From Acanthosepion esculentum (taxonomy: Eukaryota; Mollusca; Cephalopoda; Sepiida; Sepiidae): 64,000 nt of DNA. Positions 1-11,754 of the stretch are shown piece after piece. The notes under the pieces were generated by a model. It ran no database searches. It was not told where the DNA came from and saw nothing but the letters and a program-made list of their open reading frames with translations. The DNA lies in NCBI GenBank assembly GCA_964036315.1, contig OZ038509.1, positions 33,907,499 through 33,971,498 on the forward strand, given 5' to 3'. The position numbers and the translations under genes are program-made. Numbering within the stretch: the first letter of the stretch is position 1; each line of letters opens with the position of its first letter.

Positions 1-241
1 TTTATACAAGTTTCATTGAAGTCGACGGTCAAGGCATTGCGATTAAGATTTTAATTAATTCTGTGGAAGAATTACTGAAATTTAATAAAGGATCTACTGC
101 GTTAAACAGCAAGTAGAGTGGTATGGATAATATGGTTCTCATGTTTCATAGTTCTTGCTTGGTCGGGCCGAGAATTTTTCAGGGCACTTCCTCTCCCTTT
201 CTTTCTCTCTCTCCCGATACATACAGACATACACAGACACA

Positions 242-247
242 CGCACA

Positions 248-305
<58 letters not shown>

Positions 306-320
306 GTGTGTGTGTGTGTG
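242..320. repeat. (TA)n followed by (TG)n microsatellite
   Basis: A pure TA tract of about 55 bp passes into TG. It lies directly left of a hammerhead-like repeat fragment, the same arrangement as at 22768-22990. Confidence 0.98.
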
Positions 321-329
321 ATAAAATAT

Positions 330-480
330 TGTTTACAGGTATGCTATATTTAAGGGTTAAAGTACTCAATATCAGGGATACAACGTTTGTAAATGTAAAA
401 ATGGAATTTGAAATCAACATTCAGAGGCGGCATTCTGTTTTATGCTTGAACACAATCGTCAGGCGGCCTGAGGATTGAAT
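330..480 (-). repeat. Dispersed repeat, decayed hammerhead copy
   Basis: This stretch aligns along its whole length with 22853-22990, and both copies lie beside a (TA)n tract. On the minus strand it carries CTGACGA, a 14-nt segment, then AAAAC where the better copy has GAAAC. The presumed cleavage-side U is C here. Guanine 12 and the closing U of stem III are therefore changed, so any ribozyme would be dead. Family homology is clear; the ribozyme interpretation is inferred from the other copy. Confidence 0.6.
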
Positions 481-489
481 TTTGAGCTA

Positions 490-2456
490 ATGATTTTTCT
501 GTCCACTTCCAAAAGCATAGGCTAATTTTTGTTTTATTCGTTTTGCTTACCGTATCTCTATACCATAAGTACCGCCTCAGTCTACCACCTCCGAAAAAAA
601 ACAAAACGAAAAAAAAAAAAACAAAAAAAAAACAAACTGCGATGTGCATTTTAAATAATTTAAATGACTTCTTTGAATATAATTTTCGGTTTCATTTGAA
701 AGATAATAGCCTAAAACTAATCCCAATTTAAAATAAATAATAATTTGCTTATATAAATAAAGCTTTTGGGCATTTTAAAAAACATAAGCACATGTTTTTT
801 CGTCACTCATCAATTTATAGAACCGTCATTATAGGTGAAAAATATAAACAACAAACGTAAAAATCTCTTTAAAATCCAATATTTATCGGAGAAATGTATT
901 TGCAAGTTATTTAGTGAATTTAAGGATTAATTAACAGGATTTTGTAAAAGTAATATATACATTTTACTTAAAACTTAATGAAAATAATATTTCTTTACGC
1001 ACGATTACCTCTATAATGACATTCCTGATTAAAAATTACAGAAATACGGAACATCTGTAGTGTTAAAAATAATATATTTTTAACCTTATATAACCAATAG
1101 TTTAAGAATATATTTTTTTATTCTATACGATTTCATGAAACTTAGTAGAATTAATAAATTTTTTATACTATATTTGAAGATGTTTTTTTTAGTTAAATGA
1201 TACGTTTGAGTTTAATACATTGCTTTTATTTTTTTTTATTTTCGTACCTGGTTTCAAATATATCTAAATGCATCCAATTTTTAATTATTTTGAATTTAAC
1301 TGATTTTGAATTATTATATAGCATATTACTCTTTCGATAGAGAAAAGTAGTTAAAAGCAGTAATTCAGAATTATTTCCTTTTTGAACATCCATACCAAAA
1401 GTAATAAAGCAGTTACTAAAATGGAAAAAAATTCTTTTAAAAATGTTCACACTTGAAAATGACATTAAACTATACATTTTTCGATTCATCAATCATGACT
1501 TTATTTAATAAAAATCTTTTGACGAACAACAACTGGATGAATTTCAAAATTGCACCGAAAACTTTCAAGTAATGTTTGCAAAAATAAATATTATATTTAA
1601 ATATTTTTCACTCCAATCTGAAATAAAATAACGCATTTTATTCAATTATGCAAGCACCAACTGTCAGAAAAAATATTTTTGAGTTTTATTGAATTATCTT
1701 TGGTAAGATTCAGGAAGAATTTTCCAAATGTTCACATTTGATATTGAATAATTTTTTACTGAAATAACATCTTCAGGTGTATTACTTCATTTTGCGAACA
1801 CATGCAAATAAAAAAAATAAACGTGAGATATCGAAAAAGGGAGTGGTGTAAAACAAACTGCAGAAAGATTTCCTAATAAAATAACCTGTGTCGTATCCAA
1901 TGGATTCATTTCTGAATAAGTACTAGAAATCCCGTCTGAATCGAATATACTTCCCTTATTTTTGGTAAATGTTTTAAAACAGCGGATGGTGACAAAGCAT
2001 ACATTTTGATGGTACCTACTACACCTTTATATGCGAAAGATAACCAGCTTAATAAATTTGTTTACTCTTTCTTTTATTATTATTAGGTTATCGTTACATG
2101 TATAATTTTTGCTATATTATAGCAGCGCCAGTCACCGGAAGTAAGCTATGGCAGGAAAAGCCAAGCGGCAGTCATCGGATCAGAACCTAGAAGATTTCAA
2201 ACTTTATCATCCACATTTTTGTTCCACACACATAATGCAATTACGTCTAAATGTTTAATATACGTTTAAAAAAAGAATATATAGAGGCGAAAATATAAAT
2301 AGATGTGTATAGAACATGCAGTGACTTATTGCAATCAGTGTTAAAATGAAAAAAAAAGAAGCATTTTATCGACTTGTTAGCATTGTAAAACGCTATCTCC
2401 TTGACAGTACATTGCGCCCCAAACACGGTGTTTCCTCCCACATTGATAAGCACCGT
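490..2456. other. AT-rich DNA, no recognisable gene
   Basis: AT-rich sequence with poly(A)/poly(T) runs and only short frames rich in F, I, K and N. I see no family signature, RNA gene or tandem array. Confidence 0.6.
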
Positions 2457-2511
2457 TCTAAGTCATATCCTCTTTGAAGATTAGTGCAAGGTGAAGATCT
2501 CAATGTGGACT
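2457..2511 (+). repeat. 55-bp direct repeat, left copy
   Basis: Nearly identical to 5014-5068, with one difference (gaagatt versus gaaggtt). The two copies bracket the degenerate LINE at 3155-4990. Confidence 0.9.
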
Positions 2512-2750
2512 TCTAGGTTTGCACGTTTGCTTTCAAAAGAAGGTATATGTCAGTTCTAATCGATGGCGGTGATTTATGGAAAACATTGATAACTTCTCGT
2601 ATTGTAAAGTTTGAATGTATAAGAATTTCATCACGAAGAGTCATGTCTCTGAATACTTTTCTGCTTTAATGTGTGAAACCCCACCAAATTAGTTTACTTT
2701 CGTCCCTACCACGGCCAAACGTAGGTTCGTGATACATGACTTCTTTGAAT

Positions 2751-2778
2751 ATAAACTCTCTCTCTCCCTCTCTCTCTC

Positions 2779-2835
<57 letters not shown>
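2751..2835. repeat. (CT)n then (TA)n microsatellite
   Basis: A CT-rich run followed by about 53 bp of pure TA. Confidence 0.97.
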
Positions 2836-2838
<3 letters not shown>

Positions 2839-2881
2839 TTAAAGATCAAATGCAAATCAAATATGGATCGTAAGTCGACAG

Positions 2882-3141
2882 GATGATAAAATAAAGAACA
2901 AATACGAAACGTATATCAATCTAAAATGTTTTACTTTTATAGAGATTGAGAGAAAACAGACAAAAAGGCAGAAACTCTGGTGTTTTCAATTTTGTTTGGG
3001 TCAGTTCTCATTGGTAAGTCACGTATCACGTGCATTAAGACAGTAGATAATTTTATATGTATATAAGTTTGTGAAGATACTTTAATAAAAGTGAAACATG
3101 TTAGATTGATATAGGTTCCAATTTGTTCTTTATTTCATCAT
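2882..3141. repeat. Foldback element with ~60-bp imperfect inverted arms
   Basis: The left arm (2882-2940) and the right arm (about 3079-3141) are imperfect reverse complements sharing blocks such as ATAAAGAACAAAT and AGATTGATATA. The element sits between a (TA)n tract and the 3' end of a minus-strand LINE. Its class is unknown; the format matches the other (TA)n-linked inverted-repeat elements in this window. Confidence 0.7.
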
Positions 3142-3154
3142 ATTTTTTTCATTC

Positions 3155-4990
3155 TTTTTAAATCATTTCACCCCCAAGGAAGGCGGGAATGCCACTAGTG
3201 TCCAGGAGGTTACAAGGATTGAAAGTGACAGAAACAACTAAGTATATGGAAAATTGATGAAAGGATAAAAGATGAACGGGATTCAAGTAGATAGAAGGTG
3301 ACGATTGACGTTGCATTTAAATTTTTGAAGATTGTAGTTATCAGAAAAGCAAGTAAAAGGAAGGGTGTTCCACAGGCAGAAAGTCAGAGAAAAGAAACTG
3401 GTGGAGTAGAAGTGTCCGTTGCAACTAATTCAACTGTAAACGGGTGAGATCTAGATGCTAATCTAGTGGCACGATTAAATTCATGTATTCGAGGCACCAG
3501 AGAAAAAAGCTCGTCAAAGCAGTTGCTACGAAAATATTTGTAGAAAAGACAAAGGGAAGCCACATTACGTTGGTGAGAAAGTGACTGATGCGAAATCAGG
3601 ATCGATTACCTTACAGATCCTTCTTTGCAAAATTCACGGACAAATGATAGATTTGTAAATGTGCAAAAATGGACTATGATGAAAAATATCTTCTGGCACG
3701 GCACAGTGACTCAACTTTCCTTACAGTAGATGTTGCTATTGATTCTATGTAGACGCCCTACTTCAAGTTAATTGAAAACGTGAGGACAAGTAGGCGCAGT
3801 GTGTTGCTCTCTAGGAATCGAGCGTCATCCATGATAGCAGGTAGAAAAGTTTCTCTATGGTGGTTTAATGAGCGGAGTTTTGTTTAGGAGGCGTTAAAAT
3901 TTACAAGCCATTTCTTGCTCTAGTTGAATGTTCTTTTCAGGGACAGCAGCCAGATTTACTTTACCAGCTCGGACAGATTTTCTATTGAGACAGGAATATC
4001 TTCTGCATAAATACCTACTGGGAAAATGAAGACACCAGGAAGATCAATGATGAAGATCAGAAACAGCATAGGACCCAGGATAGAGCTTTGGGGGACACCC
4101 TCGTTCGTGTGAAAGGATCTGAAAGTAAGCCCGTTCAAAACAACCTTCATTTCACGATTTGATAGTAAGGATTTGATTAAATCAAACAATCATCATCTAA
4201 TACTGTAGCCCTGGAGTTTACGTAGAAGACAAGCGTGCCAAACTCTGTCAAACGCCTTCCAGATATATATAGATATCCACAGCTCGAGCTTCGCCCTTAT
4301 TATCAAGAGCTTGTTACACATGGTCAGTGATGGCCGTTAATACATCAGCGTAGACATGACGAAACGGAATTCATATTGATTGTCCGAGAGGATGTCGTGG
4401 AAAGTAAGATGCTTAACTGCTTCAGTATTAATTAAAGCCTCGAATACTCTGTCGAAAAACACTAAGAGACTAATATGGCGGTAATTTGAGGAGTCAGAGT
4501 GTTCTACAGAATTCTTAAAAACAGACATCCAACAAGCTGAAAAGCAGGAAGTAGCGAGATATTTGTTGCAGATTTTGGGGAGAACTGGAGACAGCTCGGA
4601 CACATTTCTTTAGGACGACGGCGGATATCCCGTTACCTCAACTTGCTTTGTAGGAGTCTAGTTTGGGAATGATGTCTGCAACCAGTGACGGGGTTATGCC
4701 CATAACCCTCACTGGAGCCTCCGTTCTACGGGGGAAATCAGGTGTGAGTACCCCATATGTGTCGATTATGGAGTTGGAAGAAAACTTACGAGCAAAGCAT
4801 CCAACCTTATCTGCAGTAGATGTCAGAACCTCAAATTGATGGAATCAAGGAGCGATTGATGATTTGCTGTAGTTTTAGAGAGATGACCTTGTCTATATTA
4901 TCAGAAATACTATCTAGTACGTAACAGTCATGAGAGGAAGAGAAACGGTAGAGAAAGAAGAGATAGTTGATTGAGCTTAGAAGAGAGAGA
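3155..4990 (-). pseudogene. LINE reverse transcriptase relic (CR1/Jockey-like)
   Basis: Decayed non-LTR retrotransposon read right to left. Around 4603-4337 it encodes the finger region (SSNYRHISLL in the position of the family's SNYRPISLL). At 4189-3956 it encodes the palm, with SNREMKVVLNG, GVPQSSILGPMLFLIF and YAED where the active site is normally YADD. Below about 3900 a stop-ridden thumb and C-terminal tail follow. The 3' end is near 3155, where the minus strand reads CTTGGGGGTGAAATG and then an A-rich tail. RT copies RNA into DNA at the target site; this copy is inactive through many stops and the D-to-E change. The same family recurs at 32208, 33605, 37565 and 62240. Assignment to LINE is firm, the clade name is not. 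Confidence 0.88.
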
Positions 4991-5013
4991 CACGAAGGCA
5001 CCTGTAAGAATGG

Positions 5014-5068
5014 TCTAAGTCATATCCTCTTTGAAGGTTAGTGCAAGGTGAAGATCTCAATGTGGACT
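5014..5068 (+). repeat. 55-bp direct repeat, right copy
   Basis: Partner of 2457-2511, about 2.56 kb away, with a single mismatch. Confidence 0.9.
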
Positions 5069-5250
5069 CATGAGAAAGTTTCCTAGCCAGCGGGAGATGT
5101 TCGCAAATATAAGCTCTCAGGTTATACATGGGGACATAAAGAGAGGTAGATAACCAGGAATCGAGAATTCAGCGGGGTGGGGGGTTGCATAGTTAAGATT
5201 AGTTTCGCAGGGAGATGCTTTTTGTTGAACTGATTTAGTTTTATCACGTT

Positions 5251-5270
5251 ATATATATATACATACATAC

Positions 5271-5334
<64 letters not shown>

Positions 5335-5410
5335 CACACACACGCACACACACACGCACACGCACACTCACACACATATATATATAGATATGTATGTATG
5401 TTTCTCTGTG
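5251..5410. repeat. Compound TA/TG/CA microsatellite
   Basis: Alternating blocks of TA, ATAC, TG, TA again and CA. The open frames here are only repeats of I, Y, C, V, H and T. Confidence 0.97.
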
Positions 5411-5914
5411 TGTATGTTTGTGTCTGGGCGAAGTCATTTCCTTCTGGACATAAGAACAGATTTAAAGGTAATAAATTTTCGTGAATGAAATAGGCAAGCA
5501 GAAGGTGACTCATCGATTTCGAAGATAAATACCTAAGTGGAGAGATTTAAAGAAGACAGAAGACAGAAGACAAAATAATATACCAGAGAATGCAATAAAT
5601 CAACTCTTCGGGATGTTTTTAGTCTTATAAAATATAATAAAAAATTAATAAAGGTGTTTTTTATATTCATTTCCTCAGTCTCTTTATTTTAACAGAGTCG
5701 AAACTTAAGACAAGCGAAACACAAAGAACCTCGAACGAACATCTTCTTGAGCCTTCCCGTCTTATGACTTCATTCACTCCAATCTCTTAACAATTACAAT
5801 AAAAAACGTTATTTACAGTATAAAATATTCATCATTTATTTATATATCAGTAAGCAGCTTGACAATTCAATTCTTTTCAAGATTATTAAAAGAAACAAGT
5901 CTTTATTTCTATTA
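5411..5914. other. Unannotated AT-rich stretch
   Basis: No coding signal, RNA gene or repeat partner recognised in the window. Confidence 0.5.
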
Positions 5915-5916
5915 TA

Positions 5917-6283
5917 CAGGGTGTCCCCTAAAAATTGACATAATTTAAAATGTGAATATTTGAGTAACTACATGTCTCAGGCAAACAAAATTAAGCGAGC
6001 TTTATGTTGGACAATAAAAGATTTATTTATCAAAATTCGAACAATATATTCAAAGGGATGTAGATTTTATAAGTGATTTCACAAAGCTTCACAAATATTC
6101 AATATGTGCACCACCTGTGTTACGACACACAGCAAGTCGGTTGTCCAGTTCCTGCCTAACACGATGTAGCATGTATTGCATAACATTCTCCCGCCTCGAC
6201 GCGGACTTAACTAAAATAGGAAAATAGATCTGGCGTGCCAGTGATAATGACAATGTGCTGTTGAAAAAGGCCATCACGTTCAC
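5917..6283 (-). pseudogene. Mariner-like transposase 3' end, inverted copy
   Basis: The left edge, CAGGGTGTCCCC after TA, looks like a mariner-type terminal inverted repeat. Read on the minus strand, 6185-6089 encodes the transposase C-terminus (MLHRVRQELDNRLAVC, then GAHIEYL and stop), and the 3' UTR runs out to the terminal repeat. It is homologous to the plus-strand copy at 6262-6600, so two transposase 3' ends face away from each other. No catalytic domain survives in this half. Mariner-like is inferred from the SPDLxPCDFFLW and AHIEYL signatures of the paired copy. Confidence 0.75.
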
Positions 6284-6600
6284 CTGACTTGATACCTTGT
6301 GATTTTTTCTGTGGTACTATGTGAAATTACGGGTCTATATCACCCTCTTCCTACAAGCATAGAGAAACTTCAGCAGAGAATCTCTGAGACGCTTGAGAAT
6401 GTTACGCAAGACATGCTACAGCGTGTTTGGCAAGAGCTGGACTGCCAACCTGACGCGTATCGTGTCACAAGTGATGCGCATATTGAATATTTGTGAAGCT
6501 TTGTGTAATCGGTTATAAAATCCGCATCTCTTTAAATATCTTGTTCGAATTTTGATAAATAAATCTTTTATGAAGTCTATTTAATTTCGTTTGCCTGTTT
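6262..6600 (+). pseudogene. Mariner-like transposase C-terminus
   Basis: The plus strand encodes SPDLIPCDFF, the block containing the third catalytic aspartate of mariner-type DD(D/E)D transposases. After a frameshift it reads LPTSIEKLQQRISETLENV and ends in DAHIEYL and a stop at 6496. The 3' UTR matches the minus-strand copy at 5917-6185. The N-terminal helix-turn-helix region and the first two catalytic acids are absent, so this is a broken remnant. Confidence 0.78.
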
Positions 6601-6819
6601 CGTTTGAATTTTTTCTTTTATGTTGGAATGTCGTGGTCGAGCACGCATTAAAGCGTGAAAACTTTTCTTTTAATAGGCATTTTAGAACATTATTACAGTA
6701 TTCGTAGCTGATTCTATTCAGTGTTGACTTTAATTTTTTATTTTCTTGGTATAGTATAGTTGTGTTATCAATCAGTATTTTTCTGTCCATATTCAGAGTC
6801 CATCATATATCTTATTCAT

Positions 6820-7303
6820 AAACGCAATTAAAAGCATTTCTAATGAAATAATGTCAGGTTTATTTCATTTTTTATTTCACGATTCAGAGCAGATTTTGGA
6901 TTCTGGTAGTCCTGTTTGTCAAAAAGAGTTGAATTATTTAAAATCTCCAGGGACTAGTCCTTATAATTAATATAAACATAAAACAATACAGAAGTTAATT
7001 TCTAGAAATGTCATAAAATTAAATAAGTGGGAGGAGGTAACCAAAATTTCAAAAAATTTGTGAATACCTGCTGAAAGTTTCATTAAGTTTCATTCAAGAA
7101 TTTCCAAATCAATATGATTTCACCGCAACAAGACGCTAAAATTTACCATACGCATTTATGGTTGCTCGTTGACATAAGAAAAAGAAAAGTTTTTAAAAAA
7201 ACTTAGAAAGTTCCAGAAGTGATTAAAAATAAAATTCCCTAATTAAAAAAATCCGTTAGTCCTTAATAATAACATAAAGATTTTGACGATAAAACTTTTT
7301 CAT

Positions 7304-7305
<2 letters not shown>
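6820..7305 (+). repeat. AT-rich dispersed repeat, copy 1
   Basis: Aligns in the same direction with 36700-37350, sharing blocks such as CGATTCAGAG and CTGAAAGTTT. It also aligns with a reverse copy at 44620-45020 and with the tail at 52540-52660. It ends in a (TA)n array. No coding capacity is visible and the class is unknown. Confidence 0.65.

Positions 7306-7350
<45 letters not shown>
7306..7350. repeat. (TA)n microsatellite
   Basis: A pure TA tract at the right end of the AT-rich dispersed repeat. Confidence 0.98.
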
Positions 7351-7353
<3 letters not shown>

Positions 7354-7374
7354 TTGCTAAGTAATCTTGGAAAT

Positions 7375-7718
7375 ATGGTGTGTATCTAAACGATCTGAAT
7401 GGTGATCATAACAACCAGAAGCAAGCCAACTATGCCAACCTGCTTAATCGTCCTGCCACCAATATCTGCATTATTTTCAACAAGGTTTGCACATCATAAT
7501 CATCTTGACTGAGAAGGCACGTGGTGGTGCACAGAAGAGTTGTAGGGCATGCAGAGCCAATCAACCCAATCAGGGAAACAGAGTTCATCTGTCATATATG
7601 CATGATGCCTAGAAAAACGAATGCTGGTCTCGAGAGTCATTTTAAGGACTATGGACGCCGAAACAAGACAGAAGCTATTACAGGTAATGCAAAGAGTGAG
7701 GAGGTGTCTCTCACCTGA
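7375..7718 (+). pseudogene. C-terminal zinc-finger tail of an RTE-like LINE ORF
   Basis: The frame reads through VYLNDLNGDHNNQKQ, two stops near 7498 and 7506, then an open stretch to 7718 with RRVVGHAEPINPIRE and a finger-like block FICHICMMPRKTNAGLESHF. CxxC, a GLxSH block and basic residues resemble the C-terminal finger of RTE/BovB-type LINE proteins. No RT domain is attached. It could instead be a relic of a host zinc-finger gene; I favour a retroelement because of the stops and the setting. Confidence 0.4.
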
Positions 7719-7859
7719 GTAAAACATATAACAAAATTGGCAGGAGGTCTGATATAGGCGAGAAATGGTGCATTTTTTGGAACGAATCAATGATTTAAGA
7801 TAAGAATCTAATTTTTCTTCATTCATATTTGATATCAACATTAATACTTAAGAGAAAGT

Positions 7860-8165
7860 TAAACAATACCTCAAATGAATAAAGTTGAGAACTTATATAT
7901 GCCTAGGAGAAGAATGCAACTTTTAAATGAGCAAAAGAATATTCAGGATCAAAAGTTAGAAAGATTTCGTAAATAAAAATAATCGAACAAATATACAATA
8001 ATATTGATGCGGGAAAAATATAATATCAATTCAAATATATGAATATTATTTTCGCTTAATGTGGATTCCAAGAAAATAATCACTCATGGCATTTGAGTTT
8101 CATTTATGAGGCATTAACATGTTTTGTGTGGTGAATTAAAGTTGGCTTCAGTAAATATCCTGTTT
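7860..8165. other. Unannotated AT-rich stretch
   Basis: I see nothing beyond AT-rich sequence. Confidence 0.5.
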
Positions 8166-8169
8166 TCGG

Positions 8170-8292
8170 GTTTTTGTACAAGTGTCTCAGTTGCTGGACT
8201 TAATGTGTGACACTGAAGCCATGAGGTGGTTAAATGTTAATTCTAAGCAGAAAAAGGATTAAGCCCAAAATGAAATATAAACTGGAAGATAG

Positions 8293-8352
<60 letters not shown>

Positions 8353-9700
8353 GAAAACATTTTCCTTGGTAATGTGGGAGTGAAAAAAGGATTGTCTCAC
8401 CCCTACGAATTGGAACGGTGCACCAAAATCTGGCAAGCGGGTAAAGCAAATCTGGCAAGCGGGTAAATTGCAAATGGCTTTATTACTTTCTTGGGTAATC
8501 AGAAAAAAAAACATTCATTGACGAGAAGAGAGACAGACGGGAAATGTATTTTCGTTGGCGAAAACGAATTGAGATTATGAAAATCGATCCTGTTGTAAAA
8601 GGTAGGGGTTTGGTTTATGTTTTCGCTAAGACGGCAATCGGCCCAAGGATGGAGAACAACGTATCTCATTGTTGAGAATTTAGGTAAACAAATATATATT
8701 CGTTGACGAAAACAAAATGGGAAATAATATTTATCTATCGCTGGGTAGGTTAAAATGAGAAGCAACTGTCTGGTTTGTGTCCTCGCTGACAGGGGTAATG
8801 GTAGGGAAGTGAAAGGGAGTCAGAGATTTGAAATTAATGAGGAAAATAATCTACGCCTTTTCACCTACCTGAATTAGATTTGCAACAGAGACAGTTATGA
8901 CATCCCTGAGACGTGAGCAGAGTTAGGATACCAAGAAGGAAGGAGGAAGGGGGAAAATTTAGCTCCACCTCTGTGGAGTGGTGGTGCGAGATGTTAAGTG
9001 AAGCAGGTTGGAGTTAAGGCAGGAGGAGTCCCTGTCACTACTCCCAAGGAAGGTGGATAATTCTCCAAATTTGGAAAGTTGATTAAGAAAACAGATATAG
9101 AGAACAAAGAAAACCTTTATTGAGATTAATGCGAGGACTGGGTAATCACCGTTTTGGGACCGAAGTGCATAGAAACAGATGATTTTGGGAGCTCAGGGAC
9201 TTGTGCTGAGAACCCGCATCAGGTGACTCTGGAATTCACTTCAGCTGCCACCAAGAACTGTGAACCCAGAACCTCCAGAATTTTATACAAGGCCCAGTGT
9301 CACTATAGAGATTGATGCGGGAGTTATATAAACCAATTGAAGATTAACCCTGTGAATCTCTCATTTTATTTTTCGCCGTGAAGATATTTTCTTCCTTAAT
9401 ATAGCACGCACCACGGCTTGAACCAACACGAGGATACTACGAACTTCGAGCTTTCACTGCTCTGATATCAAAAACACAACGTGGGCAGACGGTGCAGTTC
9501 GAAGCGTCCAGCAACCAACAACCAGCTTGAACCAGTATCAGCAGAATTAGCGCTGTGGTTAAAAAGTTGTCCTAAGGCTCTTATAACCGGACCACTAAAA
9601 ATGGTTCCACCACCGGGTGTAGGCGGCGGCGAAAATCCTTATAAATGCAATAAATGGCTAAAGATTTGTTGGTTCCGAGGTTTTCAGTTAAATTTTTAGG
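8170..9700 (+). repeat. Family A interspersed repeat, copy 1 (~1.5 kb)
   Basis: Colinear with 11880-13520. Both copies have a start block (CACTGAAGCCAT, GGTTAAATGTTAATTCT), then an internal GATA/GA microsatellite (here 8289-8349), repeated GAAAACGAATTG-type motifs, a TATA-like block ATATAAACCAATTGAAG (9325-9342) and a GC-richer end with CAACAACCAGC near 9516. A frame at 9481-9699 begins inside the end block and is also hit in the second copy, but both frames are broken or short. The TATA-like element and length could suit a long LTR, but I cannot define LTR ends. Unclassified. Confidence 0.75.
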
Positions 9701-10035
9701 TATTTTCAAGGACTATATTTTGTTACCTAACTCCAATAAATAGTCGACTGGAAAAGACTAATCTGAATTAAGAATGGTAGAGAAAAACAATCCCACTTGT
9801 CGTTTCTCTGACGTCATGACTAGTCACACTTAATAAAAAAAGGAATCTGCGGTGAGCCGTGACTACTACGTCCTGACTAGAAAATAATTGCAAAAGTAGT
9901 GTGGAGTTGTACAAAAGACTATGAAACCAGAAATAATTGTTTAATATTATTATTTCATATTAAGCGTTTCAGATCAAGAATCTAAAAAAATTATAAAAGT
10001 AGCTATGTAAATTAACTCCTCGACAAAAGCCAAAT
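9701..10035. other. Unannotated stretch
   Basis: No gene or repeat partner recognised. Confidence 0.5.
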
Positions 10036-10036
10036 A

Positions 10037-10083
<47 letters not shown>
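10036..10083. repeat. (TA)n microsatellite
   Basis: A near-pure TA tract. Confidence 0.97.
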
Positions 10084-10087
<4 letters not shown>

Positions 10088-10534
10088 AGTCATACCAAGC
10101 GGATATCAGGTGAGGCGGAATGTCTGAAAGACAATCAAAAATTTAGAAGCAGTTTAAAAAAAATTATATGCCAAAAATAAATATAATTTCAAAATTTTCA
10201 AAAGTTATTCTGGATTACTTGTAATTGCATGAATGAGTCTCACAATAAATAGTTATAAATAATTATTGGCCGATGTTGTCATTGTGATATTTCTGCATTA
10301 TACCAAGTATTAAGAATATAGTAACTAGGCTCTGCAAATTGGGGGAGAGAGTTATCAATGATAATGTTCTGAGTTCGACTCCGCAGTTATCTCCCTTTAA
10401 TCGTCTCTCTGTTTTCTTATTTCTAAATGCAATTTTTATCAATTAAAATTCTGGGAGGCACGAACAAATTTTAATTCGGAAAATGCGGCCAGAGAAAAAA
10501 TGTTTGAGAACCATTCGCTTAATAGATAGTAATA

Positions 10535-10733
10535 CAGTGTAACCCGGATATGAGACCCGGATATAAGAGAGACCCGGATATAAGATAAACCCGGATATAA
10601 GAGTGATTTTCTCTCGTCCCAAATTAGAGCCTGTGTTAATGTATATATAATAGACCAAACTTGGATATAAGAGAAACCCGGATATAAGATACTTCTTCTC
10701 CGGTCCCGACAACTCTCTTATATCGGGGTTACA

Positions 10734-10736
<3 letters not shown>
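10535..10736 (-). mobile_element. CAGTGTAACC MITE, copy 1
   Basis: Terminal inverted repeats begin CAGTGTAACCCGGATAT and end in the reverse complement, flanked by TA on both sides. The inside is largely further copies of CCCGGATATAAGAG-type units in both orientations around a short core (GAGCCTGTGTTAATG). CAGTG ends with a TA target duplication are typical of the pogo/Tigger group of Tc1/mariner; no transposase is present. Three more copies are at 13919, 54458 and 56555. Orientation is set relative to those copies. Confidence 0.9.

Positions 10737-10786
<50 letters not shown>
10737..10786. repeat. (TA)n microsatellite abutting the MITE
   Basis: The TA tract begins exactly at the MITE's TA target duplication. 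Confidence 0.97.
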
Positions 10787-10789
<3 letters not shown>

Positions 10790-10790
<1 letters not shown>

Positions 10791-11220
10791 TATTTTTACA
10801 TTTTAAGATATCACGTGGTATGATTATAATTTGTTTTGGCCTTCACAGGGAAAGATCAATTCAAAACGAATTTACAATTTACGATCAGTTTTACAACGAA
10901 TTTATTTATTTATTTATTACATTTTAAGAAATCCCGTGGTGTATGCAGAATTTGATTTGCTCTCCGTAGGGGATCAATTTACAACGCTACTTAACACCCC
11001 TATTAACTTTTATAAAATATAATAATTACTTTAGATTCGTGAGAGCTTAATCTATAGTAAAATGATATATATAAAATAATATAGTGTCTATTGTGTAGCT
11101 TCACCAAAATAATGGTAATACAGTCATCACAACTAGTAGGACCTATGTAAATTATTTTTTTAATGCTGCACTCTGTGCGACTATTCCCAAATAATTATAA
11201 AAACACTGATATATAGTCTC
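10790..11220. other. Unannotated stretch with internal duplication
   Basis: Two related segments near 10795-10880 and 10900-10985 share acattttaag, a cgtggt block and a 'gatcaattt' block, suggesting an old ~110-bp tandem duplication. No gene is seen. Confidence 0.4.
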
Positions 11221-11224
11221 TCTT

Positions 11225-11425
11225 AAAAATACTGAAATGTCTTCAACAGATCGTGAGGTCATGAAACGTGATTTAACCAACCCTTCCAATCCGTTTCTGT
11301 GTCTCATTCTCTTTTTGTCTCCTTGCATTTCTCCCTATCTCTTTCTGTTCTACTCTCTATATCCCTCTCTCTGTTTGCCTCTCGACCAAGTATAACAAGA
11401 GAAATAACATATAGATGTTTCTTTC
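11225..11425 (+). repeat. Family A outer segment (CT-rich)
   Basis: Homologous to 53380-53565: a CATGAAACGTGA-like block followed by a CT-rich stretch and CTCGACCAAG / CTGTCGAGCAAG. Confidence 0.5.
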
Positions 11426-11754
11426 TTTATTTTGTCTATAAATTATTTAAATAATCTATTCATTTTCAGTTTTATTTAATTTTTTTAAATAAAATATTGT
11501 GATTTAGATGTTTAACCGGGACACATACACTCATAACAAGTGTCCTAGTCTTAGATTGACTTATCTTATGGACATGTCACCCAGAAAAAAATAATAGTTG
11601 TGGATTAGGGATATATGCGTACTATTTGAGTTTTATTTTAAGATAATGTAAATTTTATTTGAAATATAAGTATTATTAAAAAATTTATGCACAACAAAAA
11701 ATTATTTAAAATAAAAAATCACACGGTAAATTAAAGTCGATGGCAAACGTGTGA

